From: Mermis nigrescens
Lineage: Eukaryota > Nematoda > Enoplea > Mermithida > Mermithidae
Reading direction: 5' to 3'
Assembly (NCBI GenBank): GCA_036768485.1
Contig: JAVLUZ010000151.1
Span: 4,241,912-4,305,911 of the forward strand
DNA length: 64,000 nucleotides
The position numbers and the translations under genes are program-made. Numbering within the stretch: position 1 is the stretch's first letter; each line of letters opens with the position of its first letter. Of this stretch, positions 35,401 to 46,083 are shown one piece after another. Below the pieces are notes generated by a model. That model did not search any database and was not told the origin of the DNA. It saw nothing but the letters and a program-made list of their open reading frames with translations.

Positions 35401-37273
35401 ATAGTAAACACAAATTTGTATGTACAAAATGTACAAAGACCTTTGGAGATCATCTTTGTACATGTACAAACGGACCGTGTACAAAAAAAACACTGGGTTA
35501 GGTTAGAGTTAGTCAGGTTGAGGTTAAGGCTGAGTAAGAGTTAAAATTATTTAGGTTAGGGCCCTCACTTGTCGATGACACAAATGATCGGTATTGGTAA
35601 GGTACGTGCACACCATACTTGTACGTGGGGGGTGGGGGTATGGACCTTCCCAGAAACCAAAATATCCCTCCAGAAACCAAAATAACCCCTTACTAATGGA
35701 TAGTGCCCGATGAGAAAGGTCGAAAAATGGTGCTTTTCGCCATACCACCATTTTTAAGGCCATTTTTTTACCTTTGAAAAAATCTTGCACCCCACCCCCA
35801 GAACTTATATGCCGCCCACCTATGGTGCACACCTGTGTTACCGTGTGCACGTCAAGTTAGCGCAAGGTTGAATGAAGTTTATAGGTTGGGACCTACGTAT
35901 TATACAATAAACTATACTGCAACTTTTCGTATTTGTTAAAAAACCTACTAGAGTTAATTGTCAAGGAACACTAGCATTAAGAAGCTACACGGGCGGATAT
36001 TGACAGCGAACATTTTCTAGAAAGTCCAAAAATGGTCTCTGTTTATATAGACTTCACCACAACAACTTGGTTAGATGAGAAGGTAACAAGAGTCATCGAC
36101 TTTACCCGCATCTGTCGGAGAAATGTAGTCTTTGTGTGATCCCCAGTGAATCTCAATTGCACGTTGGCGTGGAAGGGGGATTAGGGGGTTAACACCTACC
36201 CCGGAAGTTGAAAAAACCCACAGATAACTGTCGACCCCCAGAATTCTATGTTTAATAACATTTTTAGCCATTTCAACCCAACAGAGCCTAGGAATTTTTT
36301 GCTGCCCATGTATGGTCTCAATCCTATAGGTATGATGTCCGATTATTGGATTGATAAAATTTTTGGAAATGATTAAGTCAGGATCGTGTCTGGTTCTGGT
36401 CCTCCTCATATTCTTTCTCCTCTCCCGGACGACGCATGATACACCCATAATGAGCTGAGCTCACTGTTTGTATACATATGTATCAGCATCACTATATACA
36501 CATGTGCTCTTCAATCATACTCGCTGCGCTAATATGTACACACAATTAACGTAGGTGTACACGTATCTTACCAATACCCAAATGGTCTCAATATGGTCCC
36601 TTCAGCAGGACGTATTTGCTCATGGGCAAAAATCATCAGCATTGTGATTAATTTATATTTCTCCAGGTACCTTTTTTCAGGAAATAGCGATTACCTGAGC
36701 AGATATTTCGTACATTCAAAAATTACTGCAAAAATCGAAGAGAAATTCTGTAGTCATATAAGGGCTCCTTACGTTTACGCCGAATTCCTAGCGCAGCAAG
36801 CTGCGAATACAAATGCATGCGAATTTCGTGCGTTTCATTGTGACGACGGACCTGCTGGTTGGCATGAAGGTACTTGTCCTATCAACAATTCTTCAGCAGT
36901 CGCAATTCCTTTCAATGGAATGTCCAATCTGACGGGCGATTACTATTTCAATTTGATTTATGATGGGAAACTATTTGGCCGTTATTGTGGTAAGTTAGGA
37001 GCATACATGGGCGTGGGGGCTATGCACACCCCCAGAAAGCGAAATACCTCCCAGAATTCAATTTTTGGAAATTTGTTTTGTTTTTTCGCAATTTTTTGAT
37101 GCCAATGTATAGTGCTCGATGAGAAACGATGAAAAATTATGTTTATTCCGTCATACCATCATTTTCAAGGCCATTTTTCGACCTTTGAAAAAATCTTGCA
37201 CCCCCTAGAACTTTGGTGCCGCCCACCTATGGTTAGGAGCATCTTTTTTACCTTTACAGTATTTTTCGAATAG
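26469..37273 (+). CDS. Secreted neutral lipase of the pancreatic lipase family, active copy (6 exons)
   Basis: Proposed exons are 26469-26717, 26921-27145, 28646-28880, 30705-30932, 36681-36989 and 37260-37273, all with GT-AG borders and compatible phases (0,0,1,1,1). They total 420 codons including the stop. Residues 1-19 form a signal peptide. H137-G138 (VVHGM) is the oxyanion-hole motif, S214 lies in GFSLGAH, D239 in GLDPVGPLF and H338 in CSHIRA, so the Ser-Asp-His triad is complete and ordered as in secreted triglyceride lipases and phospholipases A1. Six N-glycosylation sequons crowd residues 99-129. Cysteines in the C-terminal part suit disulphides. It probably hydrolyses ester bonds of dietary or extracellular lipids. 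The exact substrate cannot be read. The last junction is uncertain because a MITE sits there. Exon 1 is preceded by an acceptor-like TTCAATCAG, so an untranslated first exon is possible. Confidence 0.85.
26997..27056 (+). repeat. In-frame 15-bp tandem repeat encoding N-V-T-W-N sequons
   Basis: Four units of AATGTGACGTGGAAT (one with AGT) lie in exon 2 of lipase copy 1. Each unit encodes an NVT glycosylation sequon. Copy 2 has a single VTW unit here, which accounts for its 17 fewer codons. Confidence 0.9.
27195..27500 (+). repeat. R1 repeat in lipase intron 2
   Basis: A clear R1 copy with the box GGCGCGAAGCGCCGAAATTTT near 27382. The matching place in copy 2 (61085-61105) lacks most of it, keeping only the outer edges. 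Confidence 0.6.
27904..28219. mobile_element. hAT MITE of the CAGGCACGTAG family, shared by both lipase copies
   Basis: Starts CAGACACGTAGTTG and ends CAGCTACGTGCCTG, with flanks CCCCTTCG and CCCCTTTG (7 of 8). The counterpart in copy 2 is 61770-62095. It therefore inserted before the gene duplication. Confidence 0.75.
28931..29376. mobile_element. Composite CATAGGTGGGC MITE in lipase intron 3
   Basis: Flanked by GCCATGCG (28923-28930) and GCCATGTG (29377-29384). It starts CATAGGTGGGCAGC and ends CGCCCACGTGCG. Inside are two or three head-to-tail and inverted pieces of the CAYAC-TGGGCG family, one with a left end near 29031. The aligned position in copy 2 (near 62836) is empty, so it is younger than the duplication. 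Confidence 0.7.
29480..29685 (-). repeat. R1 repeat, reverse copy in intron 3
   Basis: Contains the reversed R1 blocks (CGTCGAAAAACGGCG, TTTTGACAGGTGTTC) and ends near GATGCTGCGCATGTGTGG. Confidence 0.5.
29965..30355 (+). mobile_element. R1 repeat with readable ends (391 bp) in intron 3
   Basis: Starts CATACATGCACAGCATAGG and ends CCCAGATCATGTCTG. Flanks GTTGTAGT and GTCGTAGC match at 6 of 8, suggesting that R1 is a non-autonomous hAT-like family. It contains GACGCGAAACGCCGAAAATG. Confidence 0.55.
30933..31610. other. Start of lipase intron 4, unassigned
   Basis: Intron 4 spans 30933-36680. This first part has overlapping frames on both strands (31139-31561 minus, 31242-31571 plus) with no recognised domain. 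The C-run and G-run pair near 31090-31160 suggests decayed MITE sequence. Confidence 0.4.
31615..32171. mobile_element. piggyBac-like MITE (TTAA-type target)
   Basis: Ends CCTTCCGTTTACC and GGTAAACGGAGGG are inverted with one mismatch. The right flank is TTAA (32172-32175) and the left flank TTAG (31611-31614). CCY termini next to TTAA fit piggyBac. The 557-bp body has no long open frame. Confidence 0.55.
32345..32884 (+). repeat. Direct repeat A, first copy
   Basis: About 540 bp, from GTGCAACTACA to AAAATCCGTTTGAC, repeated at 34157-34715 with roughly 90% identity by eye. The spacing and promoter-like middle segment suggest LTR-type sequence, but no retroelement protein is found. Confidence 0.7.
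33612..33620 (+). promoter_or_regulatory. TATA box of a possible LTR promoter
   Basis: TATATAAAG is followed about 20 bp later by a 31-bp tandem array and about 430 bp later by AATAAA (34043-34048). That order resembles U3-R-U5 of an LTR. It is weak without a target duplication or TG...CA borders. Confidence 0.3.
33639..33777 (+). repeat. 31-bp tandem repeat, four units
   Basis: Four units of CTCAGCCTTTTGCTGCTG followed by GCGCCAAGTGTGG-like sequence, directly downstream of the TATA box. Confidence 0.85.
34157..34715 (+). repeat. Direct repeat A, second copy
   Basis: Begins at AAGTGCAACTACAATTG and ends at AAAATCCGTTTGAC. It pairs with 32345-32884. Confidence 0.7.
34930..35085 (+). repeat. 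Degenerate TTAGG-like tract
   Basis: Scattered GGTTAGG, TTTAGGG and GGGTTAAG motifs in one orientation, continued at 35497-35572 (GGGTTAGGTTAGAG). The copies are degenerate, so any relation to a telomeric repeat is speculative. Confidence 0.35.
35086..35496. other. Segment with CTTTGTACATGTACAAA palindromes
   Basis: The palindrome near 35130-35148 is repeated near 35450-35470. Between them is a hairpin box CGGCGCTTCGCGTC. It splits the TTAGG-like tract and is probably a small inserted element with unclear ends. Confidence 0.4.
35614..35824. mobile_element. CAYAC-TGGGCG MITE with perfect TSD GTGCACAC
   Basis: A 211-bp copy starting CATACTTGTACGTGGGG and ending CCGCCCACCTATG, with identical octamers GTGCACAC at 35606-35613 and 35825-35832. 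Confidence 0.85.
36158..36314. mobile_element. Short MITE with CCCATGTATG end
   Basis: Starts TGCACGTTGGCGTGG and ends CTGCCCATGTATG. Flanks ATCTCAAT and GTCTCAAT match at 7 of 8. It contains CCCCCAGAATTCTATG. Related to 10992, 25160 and 53395. Confidence 0.65.
37002..37231. mobile_element. CAYAC-TGGGCG MITE at the 3' end of lipase copy 1, perfect TSD GTTAGGAG
   Basis: Starts CATACATGGGCGTGGGGG and ends CCGCCCACCTATG, with identical octamers GTTAGGAG at 36994-37001 and 37232-37239. It lies between the last long exon and the proposed final 14-nt exon. Without it the two flanks would be one continuous open frame for about 30 more codons, so it either sits in an intron or interrupted the original C-terminus. 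Confidence 0.9.
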
Positions 37274-37877
37274 TGCATATATACCGTTGATAGTCAAGTC
37301 AAGTTTTAAGAATTTATACCGAAAATAATATAGTGCATGTAGGACTATATCTTTTTCAACATTGTGCGATGTACGTTGCATGTAATGATTAGTTCGCGCA
37401 GCTCAATCATACATGTTCTTGGAAGTGTTATCCCCCAGAATGGTGACTGCTCACTACCCGCAAATAAAGCTACTGATTCCAGGATTCCGGATTTTTTGAA
37501 AACCTACGATTATCTTTGGCGACTTTTTGGTCTTTTACTGCTTTTGTATTGCAAAATGAGAGAGAATAATACGCCAGAAACGAGGGAATATTTTGCCTTG
37601 CGTCTGTTTTTTACAAGCCTATGCTTTACTATGTATGTGAGCGCAACTTTTCGGTTCTACCACATGCGCAAACACTGAAAACGGAGGTGAAATACAAAAG
37701 TTCAAATTCTTTTTACTTCATCTCAAGCTTCAAACTCAAAAGTTATAACTAGTTTGTATCCATGATCCTAGATTAACAAAGAAATATTAGTGCAATGGAT
37801 AAATTTACATTCTAGTATTATTTTTACAAGGATATTCCGCTAAATAAAAATCGCCGTTGTTCATACATATATACATA
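37274..37877. other. Region downstream of lipase copy 1
   Basis: The plus-strand frame 37364-37678 (about 104 codons) has no recognised domain. AATAAA-like motifs at 37462, 37842 and elsewhere could serve as poly-A signals. No other gene is supported. Confidence 0.4.
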
Positions 37878-38639
37878 CTAGCAAAGAAAAATGCTCCGAT
37901 GGAACAAAAAAGATGAATATACTTGGAATTGTGGATTATTATGGATGTAAAAGGAGGGGACTAGGAAAAATCTACCTAAAGTCGGAAAATCTGCTAAAAA
38001 TCACACTTTCTCTAAGCAACGCAAAAAATCGATGTATATTCTGCGGCCAACAGATTAAAATAAATATTCAACCATAACAATGATTGAAACAGCAGCACGT
38101 TAGCTATGCAGTAGCTATGGGAAATGATATTAAGTAAACTAACAGTCTTCCAAGCCAATTGAATGAAATAGCAAACATCGAAGACAATTTAAGACATGGT
38201 TGGTTAAAAACAGTAGGAAACACGTAAGTTGACTTGAAACAGACTTAATGTAGATACACTAGCATGCCCGAAACGATTGTGTGCACTAATCAATCGGCTC
38301 CTGCTTTGCTTGCTATAATGCTCATAAAACAAAACAACTTTAAATACAATACCTCTTAGTTTTCTATCAATCAGGTGCCAGCAATTTAAAAAAGTAACCT
38401 TGATAGATTTCGTTTATACACTCTTATCTGAAACTTCGAACATTATTTAAAAAAGACACTTTTTTAGAGGCCGCAGAATATACATCGATTTTTTGCGTTG
38501 CTTAGAGAAAGTGTGATTTTTAGCAGATTTTCCGACTTTAGGTAGATTTTTCCTAGTCCCCTCCTTTTACATCCATAATAATCCACAATTCCAAGTATAT
38601 TCATCTTTTTTGTTCCATCGGAGCATTTTTCTTTGCTAG
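37878..38639. mobile_element. CTAGCAAAG-family TIR element with identical 171-bp arms
   Basis: Arms 37878-38048 and 38469-38639 are exact reverse complements by eye. TA flanks both sides (37876-37877 and 38640-38641). Ends are CTAGCAAAGAAAAATGCTCC and its inverse. The 420-bp core has no coding frame. Identical arms imply recent movement by a transposase supplied elsewhere. Relatives are at 21594, 46084 and 48332. Confidence 0.9.
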
Positions 38640-38937
38640 TACACTACTTTTAATTAGCGTGATTTCAGTACATCAGTCAGTAAACACAATCAGTAACATG
38701 CCACAATAATGACAACAGTCCAAGAACGCGGAAAACAATATTGTTCTTAACATCAGCATTATCCTTTTTAAACAAGACAACCTTATTGACACCATCCATT
38801 TTCAAATTAAAACTGCATTAAGTTATTTCTTCTTAATGTGCAGTTCACTTATAATCAAGCACAAAAATTTAACCAACGAATTCACATTGCAAATCCTCAC
38901 TCAATCAATACACAAGCACAATGTGTTGTGACTTTTG

Positions 38938-39045
38938 AAATTGAAAACACCCAATTTTCAATTTTCAAATTGAAAATTGGATCAATTTTCAAATTGAAAA
39001 TTGGGTCAATTTTCAAATTGAAAATTGGGTGTTTGAATTTGCGAT
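38938..39045 (+). repeat. 24-bp palindromic tandem repeat
   Basis: Three to four units of CAATTTTCAAATTGAAAATTG plus GGT. Each unit is itself a palindrome. The frame 38838-39047 simply translates it. Confidence 0.9.
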
Positions 39046-39157
39046 GAAGAAAATAATCAAGAGATAGTCACTTGGTTTATTTAAGCCGAGTAATAAAATA
39101 ACGACCGTCCACCAATTCCAAACTAAACGCAACTAATCTGATCACTATGAAAAAGTT

Positions 39158-39300
39158 TTGAAAAATGAGCTTGCTAAGCGAGAGTTTTAAACCAAGAGAA
39201 ACTTAAAGTTAAAACCTACCATTAAATTATGAGAGAATTATAAAAGATTTTAAACTTCAAGAAAATGGAAAAGGCGGGAAGTTGGTAAATTAGAAGGCAA
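39158..39300 (-). mobile_element. Penelope-like 3' tail, second copy
   Basis: Closely matches 19962-20110, including CTTGCTAAGCGAGAG and AAAGATTTTAAACTT. The endonuclease region is missing, so only the last coding bases and the 3' tail remain. Confidence 0.6.
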
Positions 39301-39329
39301 AGATTTTCGGCAAAAATTCAAAAACTTCA

Positions 39330-42300
39330 CGCAAATATCAAATGTAAGGAACACTAACGCTTTGATTTGGTAGTAAAATAAATTTGTAGTATAGACTACA
39401 TATTAACAACAAATGAATAGTGCAAACTTTACACAACTACTAGGTGTAGAGAATACTAACAGTTTACGGCTTATTAATGTACATGATTACAATAAAGCTG
39501 TATATCTTTGTCGACTTCTGTGCACAGTAGTGTGATTGCTGGTTCATTTTAAACCACTTTTGCAGGCAATTTACATCAATTAAACGATAGCTCTCCATGT
39601 GCAAGATTTTGTGAAACATATTATAAACACGGCTAAGAAAGATTTAACTTTAATACAACCCATTTAAGACAAAATTACATCTCTTCAATGATCTAAGGAC
39701 ACTTGAACATAATTTTTAAATCACTTTAGATTACTTTTGAGGGTAAACAAACTCACTTAATTGATGTCTCACATATGAATCCTTGAAAATTTCTTGACTT
39801 CATTTACAAAGTCTCTGCAAGTCTATCGAATTAGGGTTAACACGTAACGTAAACTTTACACAAACACATAGCGTAAAGAATATTTTAGTCGGATTCGTAA
39901 TTTTGATATTGCTCCGATATTTCTTTCAACATTTATGGAAAAATGAGTCTCCATAATGTTTTAAAGACAATAAACATTAGGTTTAAACCAGTTTGCAATA
40001 CTGCTGAGTGTAAGCAAGCGCGCCCAATTGACGTATATATTTCATTCCCTGTAAATTTTTATATCTCAGGAAAAAATTTCGATTTTTGCAATGCTATAGA
40101 ACAAAGGCTAACATGCAGTGTAAAAAATTACTCGGATATTATGATCAACATTCATGAAAAAATTATGTCTCTACAATGGTCTGAGGACATATAAACAATG
40201 AATGTAAACTACTTTACATCACTGTTGGATGTAAACAAACGCGCCTACGTGACGTCTCACATTTGATCCTTTGAAAACTTCTAGGCTCCAAGAAAACATT
40301 AGGTTTCAGGAATGCTCAAAAACGAAGATAAATATATATGTAGTGTAAACTTCATGTAAACACCTAGTGTAAAGAAGATTTTAGTCAGATTCGTAATTTT
40401 GATATTGTTCCGATATTACGATTAATATTTATGAAAAAATTAAGTCTACATAATGTTCTATGGGTAAACTAACAATTGGTGTAAACTACTTTACAACACC
40501 GTAGAGTGTAAACATATGCGCCAGACTGGCATATCAAATTTGATTCCTGGTCCATTTCTAGACTTGATAAACGTGTCCCTGACTCGTAACCGGAGAAGCA
40601 GGCAGAAAAAACAAGACAGAAACGCATTTGAAACTCCAAATTTTTGACTTTACACTCGCTAAATATTAATGTATAGACAATTTGCTTTGACATGCACCCG
40701 ATATAAAGCACTTTATTTTTATTCTATTAGACTTATCCCGACTTCTGGACGGAGAAAGTGGCGAACAAAAAACGCAACAAAAACGTATTTTCCATCATTT
40801 AGAACACTGTAAACTTTAAAATTCCGTACCGAACTCCCCATTGAGTTTAAAGAAATTCGGTTTGGTACAATTTGTAGCTTTTAAATCGTAGTACATTCCT
40901 GTGTGCCGAAATTCTGTTGCAAAAATTATTTGGCATGATTTATCAATCAAACTTCGGAAAAAACGTGTTTTTTAGCCCATTTTTAACCTCTGATTTCGAA
41001 CTTTACACCCCCATAAATAACTCAATATTGCGTTTTTTTAAATGCGGTTTGCTGCGATGTTTAGCCCCTGTGAGGCACTTTATTAATGCTGTCTTCGATT
41101 TGCACTGACTCATAAGCGGAAAAATTTGGCAGAGAAATCTTAGTTAAAATCCGTTTTTTTACACCATCCACTAGAGTGTAAACTTTAAACCCCAGGATCT
41201 AACTCACCATAGAGCATACAAGACTTTGCTTATATGCAGAATGTAGCCCTTGATCCGCTCTACATTTCTGTCAGAAAACATTTTAAAAACCTCAAAACCG
41301 GAGTTAGTATCGGACATAGGAAGGTTGAAAACTCGACCAAAAAGTGCTTTTTCACCCCCAGATTTTCGCACTCTTTACACTGCCGTTCAATAAATAATGC
41401 GAATTTCAAAAAACAAAAAAAGTGTCATCTGTAGAATTCATCCCTCTATTATCCTATTCTGTTCAATCCTTCGAGTCATCAATACTCAGTTGTCCACATG
41501 CCGCAGTAAAAAGGTCCCAAAATTTGTCCTATGTTATAACGTTACGCAAAAACTTTACACCTTCTTTACACAGTCAATTTTGAGTTTCAAGAAAAACAAA
41601 AAAACACGGGCAGCGAATTTTTTTATTATCTTTCTTTTAAAAAAACCGCACCTTCCAGAAGTGTCCCGTTATAGCTGTAGGGGGGTGCCCAGGTGTTGGG
41701 GGTACCCAAGTATATTATAGGTACGCGCTAACGCGCTACCTATGATGAATAGTTGCCGAAATGCCCGTAACTACATGTAGAATGTCGAAACTTAATTTTT
41801 ATATTTTAAGCCAGTTTCTTCAGCTTGAGAGATACGCGAGAAAAAGTCGAACAGGAATGCGCAGGTTTTGGTAGTTCAGTCTTCCTGGAACATTGCAGAC
41901 CTCTGCCGAAATCGTTCATGCCCTCAAAATTATACTTTTAAGAGTCATTTTATTTTTTCTCAATTTTAGCATCGTCTTTCGCAAACTTTTTAGGCTATGT
42001 CGAATCCAGAGCAACTGAAATCTTACAAAATTATTATGGGTAGCGCGTTAGCGCGTACCTGTAATTTACTTTGGAGACCCAACATATGCACTCTCTACAG
42101 CTATAACAGGATACATCGAAGAGGTGCGGTTCTTTTTAAAGAAGGATTATTAAAAATCAGCGTGTGCACTTTTTCTTGTGTTTACACTCAATAGCGAGTT
42201 TGTAAAGAGCGTGTAAAGTTTTGGCGTAACGTTATAACATATTGCGATTCTTGGTTCCTTTTTCCGCGGCTTGTGCACAACTCAGTATTGTAGACGCCTC

Positions 42301-45300
42301 ATACATCTAGATGGTACAGAACTGAAGAGGATAAAATTTTTCAGATCAACGCTTTTGTTTTTGGAGTTTTTCATTAGTTCTCAATTAATTGGCTACACGA
42401 TGAATTTTACCGCGTTGGTAAAAAGTCAATACAAAGTAGAGCTGCACGCGGGTACCCGAACGGGTACCCGAGTGCCGGGTAGAAAATAATTTTACTACCC
42501 GGGTACCCTACGGGTACCCGGGTATACAGGGGTACCCGAATGCCCTAATATAAAATGGAAAATTAGCACTGCAGTTATGCAATATGTGATAAGAATTGAA
42601 TTAGAAACCTAGAAACATTTTGCTTCTAAAGTGCCACTCAATCACAATGTACATGTGATTTGATATAAGCAACCGCAAAATGTTAAATAAGCGAGTCTGT
42701 TAATATTTCCTATTATCACAATATATCGCGCATACGGTCTAGGCATATTCCATCATTCAGCTCTTTAGTTACATTATTTTATTTATGCCGAATTCTTCTC
42801 ATTCTTCATTGTAAACAAAATTAAACAAGAAATTATCTGTTAGCGACGCTTTTTTATAATTCATTCACTTCTGTGACCATTATATTAATTTAAACTGCAA
42901 CTTTTATTCACATCGTGCGCGCAACTAAATGCAGTCAGCCATAGGCGTAGCCAGGGGGCATTGGAGGTACCTGCCCCCCCCCCCGAAATTTTTCAGAAAT
43001 ATTCTTGATTTTTTTGTTGCAATAATGTATGTCCAGAAAACTAAGTTCAAAAGGGCAAAAACTTCAAAATTTTCCGCGCCGAGTTAATATTATTTATTGC
43101 TATATAGATCCAACAAATTTAAAAGTTTGAATCAGCTAAAATAATCCAGCACTTCACATCACTTTAGTAATTTAATGCACTATTTGTTCGTTGAATGAAA
43201 CTGCGCATGCTTATTGAGCATGATAGTAAAAGTGCGAAAATGATTGTGGACGAGTTTGTCTATTCTCTGCTTTGTTTGTCTTTTGTGTAACAGTTTGTCT
43301 ATTCTTTGTTTCCTTTATCTTTCTTTACAAGGACACATAATCCTATTTTAATTGGAAGGAATGGCCATATTTTCTTATGTTTTTGCGTATTTCTTGTTCT
43401 ATGAACTGCATTTTGTTAATTAGAAGGCTACAAATGGGCCTGAAAACAGTAAGAACAAAATTTTCATGGATACATCTTTCTATATCTAATTGGCAGCGAC
43501 CCGTTGCTGCGCTATGTACCCAGCAGAGGTCGAAGAGCGCATTTCAGATCAATTTGTGCAATGTAGGAGTTCATCAATTTTAAGTGTTTTTGGGCTTGCT
43601 TCCAAACCGAGATTTGGCTGATTTTGCGAAAATTTTAACGTTACTATTTAACATTAAAATGCTTTTTTACAAAATTTTCCGGGACTCTGCCCCGGATCCC
43701 GCTCGCCCCCTCAGACGTCCCGCAGCCATAAAATCTCGTTGTACATGTGCAACGTGATTTTAGGGAGAACAAGCCAGGTAAAAGGGTTAAGAATTTCTAA
43801 AAATTTCCGGCGTTCCGCGCCGGCATTAATTTGTCTGTTTTGTATGATTTAAGCGGTATGAATTGAGTTTAATGTGCAAAAACGTCAAAATTTTCCGGCG
43901 CATAGCGCCGCCAGTTACAGTTCTTTCTTCTTGTAAAGCTCCAGCATTGCGTTTAATAGCCTGAATCACTCAAAATATCTTCAGTCAAAGTTAGTAATTC
44001 GCAGTTTTCTTGTTAGAAGCTTGAATTGTCAAAACTGTTTTGTACAAATTTGTTAATTTTCTGCTCTCTCAGATTATTAATATTCACAGAGCTACAAACT
44101 GTTAAGGGTGAAAAAATGACTAAATTTCTTGGCACTTTGCGCCACTTATAAATTCCGAACTGTTTGTCAATAGAAAGGCCGTAAATTCTACATGAAAACG
44201 TTTATGCCTCCCGAACCAAAATTCTGATTACGTCTCTGCAGTCAGCACCAGATGGACTTGTTTTTGAATAAATTTTCATTTCCGGTTGATTTCAAAATTG
44301 CTTTTCGTCAGTGTGTTTTCCTGCTTCAAATGTTTTAATGACGCTATTAAGATACAAAACCTGCTTCACAATTTTTTGCTTTGAATTATGAAAATGACTT
44401 AAATTTCATTAAATAAATACTATTTTCTTCAGATTGAAGCCTTGATTCTATTTAATCTTGCATTAATTTTTCAATAATTTTACTGCTTAAATATCACTTT
44501 GCCCTAGACCTCACTGTCAACCGTAAATAAACGATGTTCAGTGCATTCTCTTTTATCTAAGGTCCTACCCGGGTACCCGAATTACCCGGGTACCCGGGTA
44601 ATGAAATAGTCGGGTACCCGGGTAGTAAAATTTGCAGAGTGTGCAGCTCTAATTCAAAGTTAGTTCTGGCGGTTTAAAGTTTACATTCTTGTAGTGAACA
44701 AAAACACGTTTTTACCTTCTTTTTATTTGTCAACCGTTCAGTTATAAAGCAGTAGGCGCGGCGAAGTATTATAAAGATGAAGCACGCTTCAAGAGCTATC
44801 CATTGCATATAAACGCGTTTCTTCAAACTCAATGCAGAATTACTTCTAGTGGTGTAAAGTTTTAAATTTGGGTTAAAAAACACGTTTTAGACCGTTTTTG
44901 TCTGTCAACTATTCCAGTTAAGAATTGGCAGATGCAAACCATTCTAGAAATAGGGTATATCTCAATGGTTACGCATTCGCATTACAATTAGTTGCGTTTT
45001 TTACATACATTACTAAGTTAGTTTTGGAGGTGCAAAGTTTCAATTTTGGTTTAAAAAAGAACATTTTTGGCAGGTCAGGTTTTTGTCCTCCAACTTCTCC
45101 CGATGTCAGTTGGGACATGATCCTAATTATAACAATGTACTAAGTATTAAGGATCGCACATGCAGAAGGTGCCTTTAACTACACTAAATATCGAGTTATT
45201 GTATAGGTGTAAAGTTTACACTAAAAAATCATTTAACTTCCAGAGCGTTGCAAAACTTGATTTTTGAAAATGTGCTCTGTAACATCAGGACTGCGAATTT

Positions 45301-45990
45301 CATTGTTAGTTTTCTCTAAACCAAATATTTGTGTAAAGTTTACCCTATTGAGTTATTTTAGAGGTGCACTAAAAAACATTTTACTTTTAGAGCGTTGCAA
45401 AATAGAATTTTTTTCCAAATGTTCTCCGTAGCATCAGACTTACGGAACTGATTTTAAGTTTTCTTTACACTCATAGTTGTGCGAAGTTCACACTAAGATA
45501 ATCTTGAGTACTAGAGTGTTGCAGAAACTTAATTGTCTTCAGAATGTTCTCTGTGACGTCAGGATTACAAATGTTGACTGTAAGTCTTCTTTACACCCAG
45601 TTTAGACTTTACCTTGAAAATCAACTTCAGGTACGCAGTATTGTATGTAAAATATTTTTTCCGTAACATCAGGATTATGAAGTTGAATTTAAATTTTTCG
45701 TAGCTCGGTTGTATTGATTTACATTGAAAAATCATTCCTGTTCCATGTTGTGAATGAGTAAAGTTTTTAAATTTATTTTCGGGAACATCAGGATTATGAA
45801 GCTGACTTAAAATTTTGTTTAGATTCACCAATTGTGCAAAGTTTTCACCAAAAAACAGCTTTAGTTCGAGTTTTTGGGAAAGTAATTTTTGAAACTGTTC
45901 TTACCAACATCGAAAATACAAATCTGAGTTAAAATTTTTAATCTGCTTGAATAAGGTTATTCGGATGCTCAAAAACAATTTCGTTTTCCA
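39330..45990. mobile_element. Very large inverted-repeat (foldback-like) structure with GTAAACTTTACAC repeats
   Basis: The left half (39.3-41.75 kb) is an array of diverged units of about 0.2 kb containing GTAAACTTTACAC, GTGTAAAGAA and ATTCGTAATTTTGATATTG. The right half (42.05-46.0 kb) carries the same units in reverse orientation (TCTTTACAC, GTGTAAAGTTTAC, CATCAGGATTATGAA). The halves meet near 41730-42050, where GGTACGCGCTAACGCGCTACC faces its inverse GGTAGCGCGTTAGCGCGTACC. The right arm is split by a 2.2-kb hAT element (42437-44651). Outer termini cannot be fixed. A further end-like fragment lies at 51210-51690. No transposase is seen, and small frames inside are unsupported. Confidence 0.65.
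42437..44651. mobile_element. hAT element of the GGTACCC family (2215 bp)
   Basis: Starts TAGAGCTGCACGCGGG and ends GTGTGCAGCTCTA. Flanks ATACAAAG (42429-42436) and ATTCAAAG (44652-44659) match at 7 of 8. CGGGTACCCG palindrome arrays lie inside both ends. It contains other repeat pieces (a GGCGTAGCCAGGGGG end near 42951, hairpin boxes near 43808 and 43895) but no recognisable transposase, so it is non-autonomous or decayed. Confidence 0.8.
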
Positions 45991-46083
45991 CACATTCTTG
46001 GACTGCTACCGTTATTTTGGCATGTAACCGAATGGCATTTACTGACCGTTACTCCTCAAATCTTGCTAATTAAAAGTGACGTA

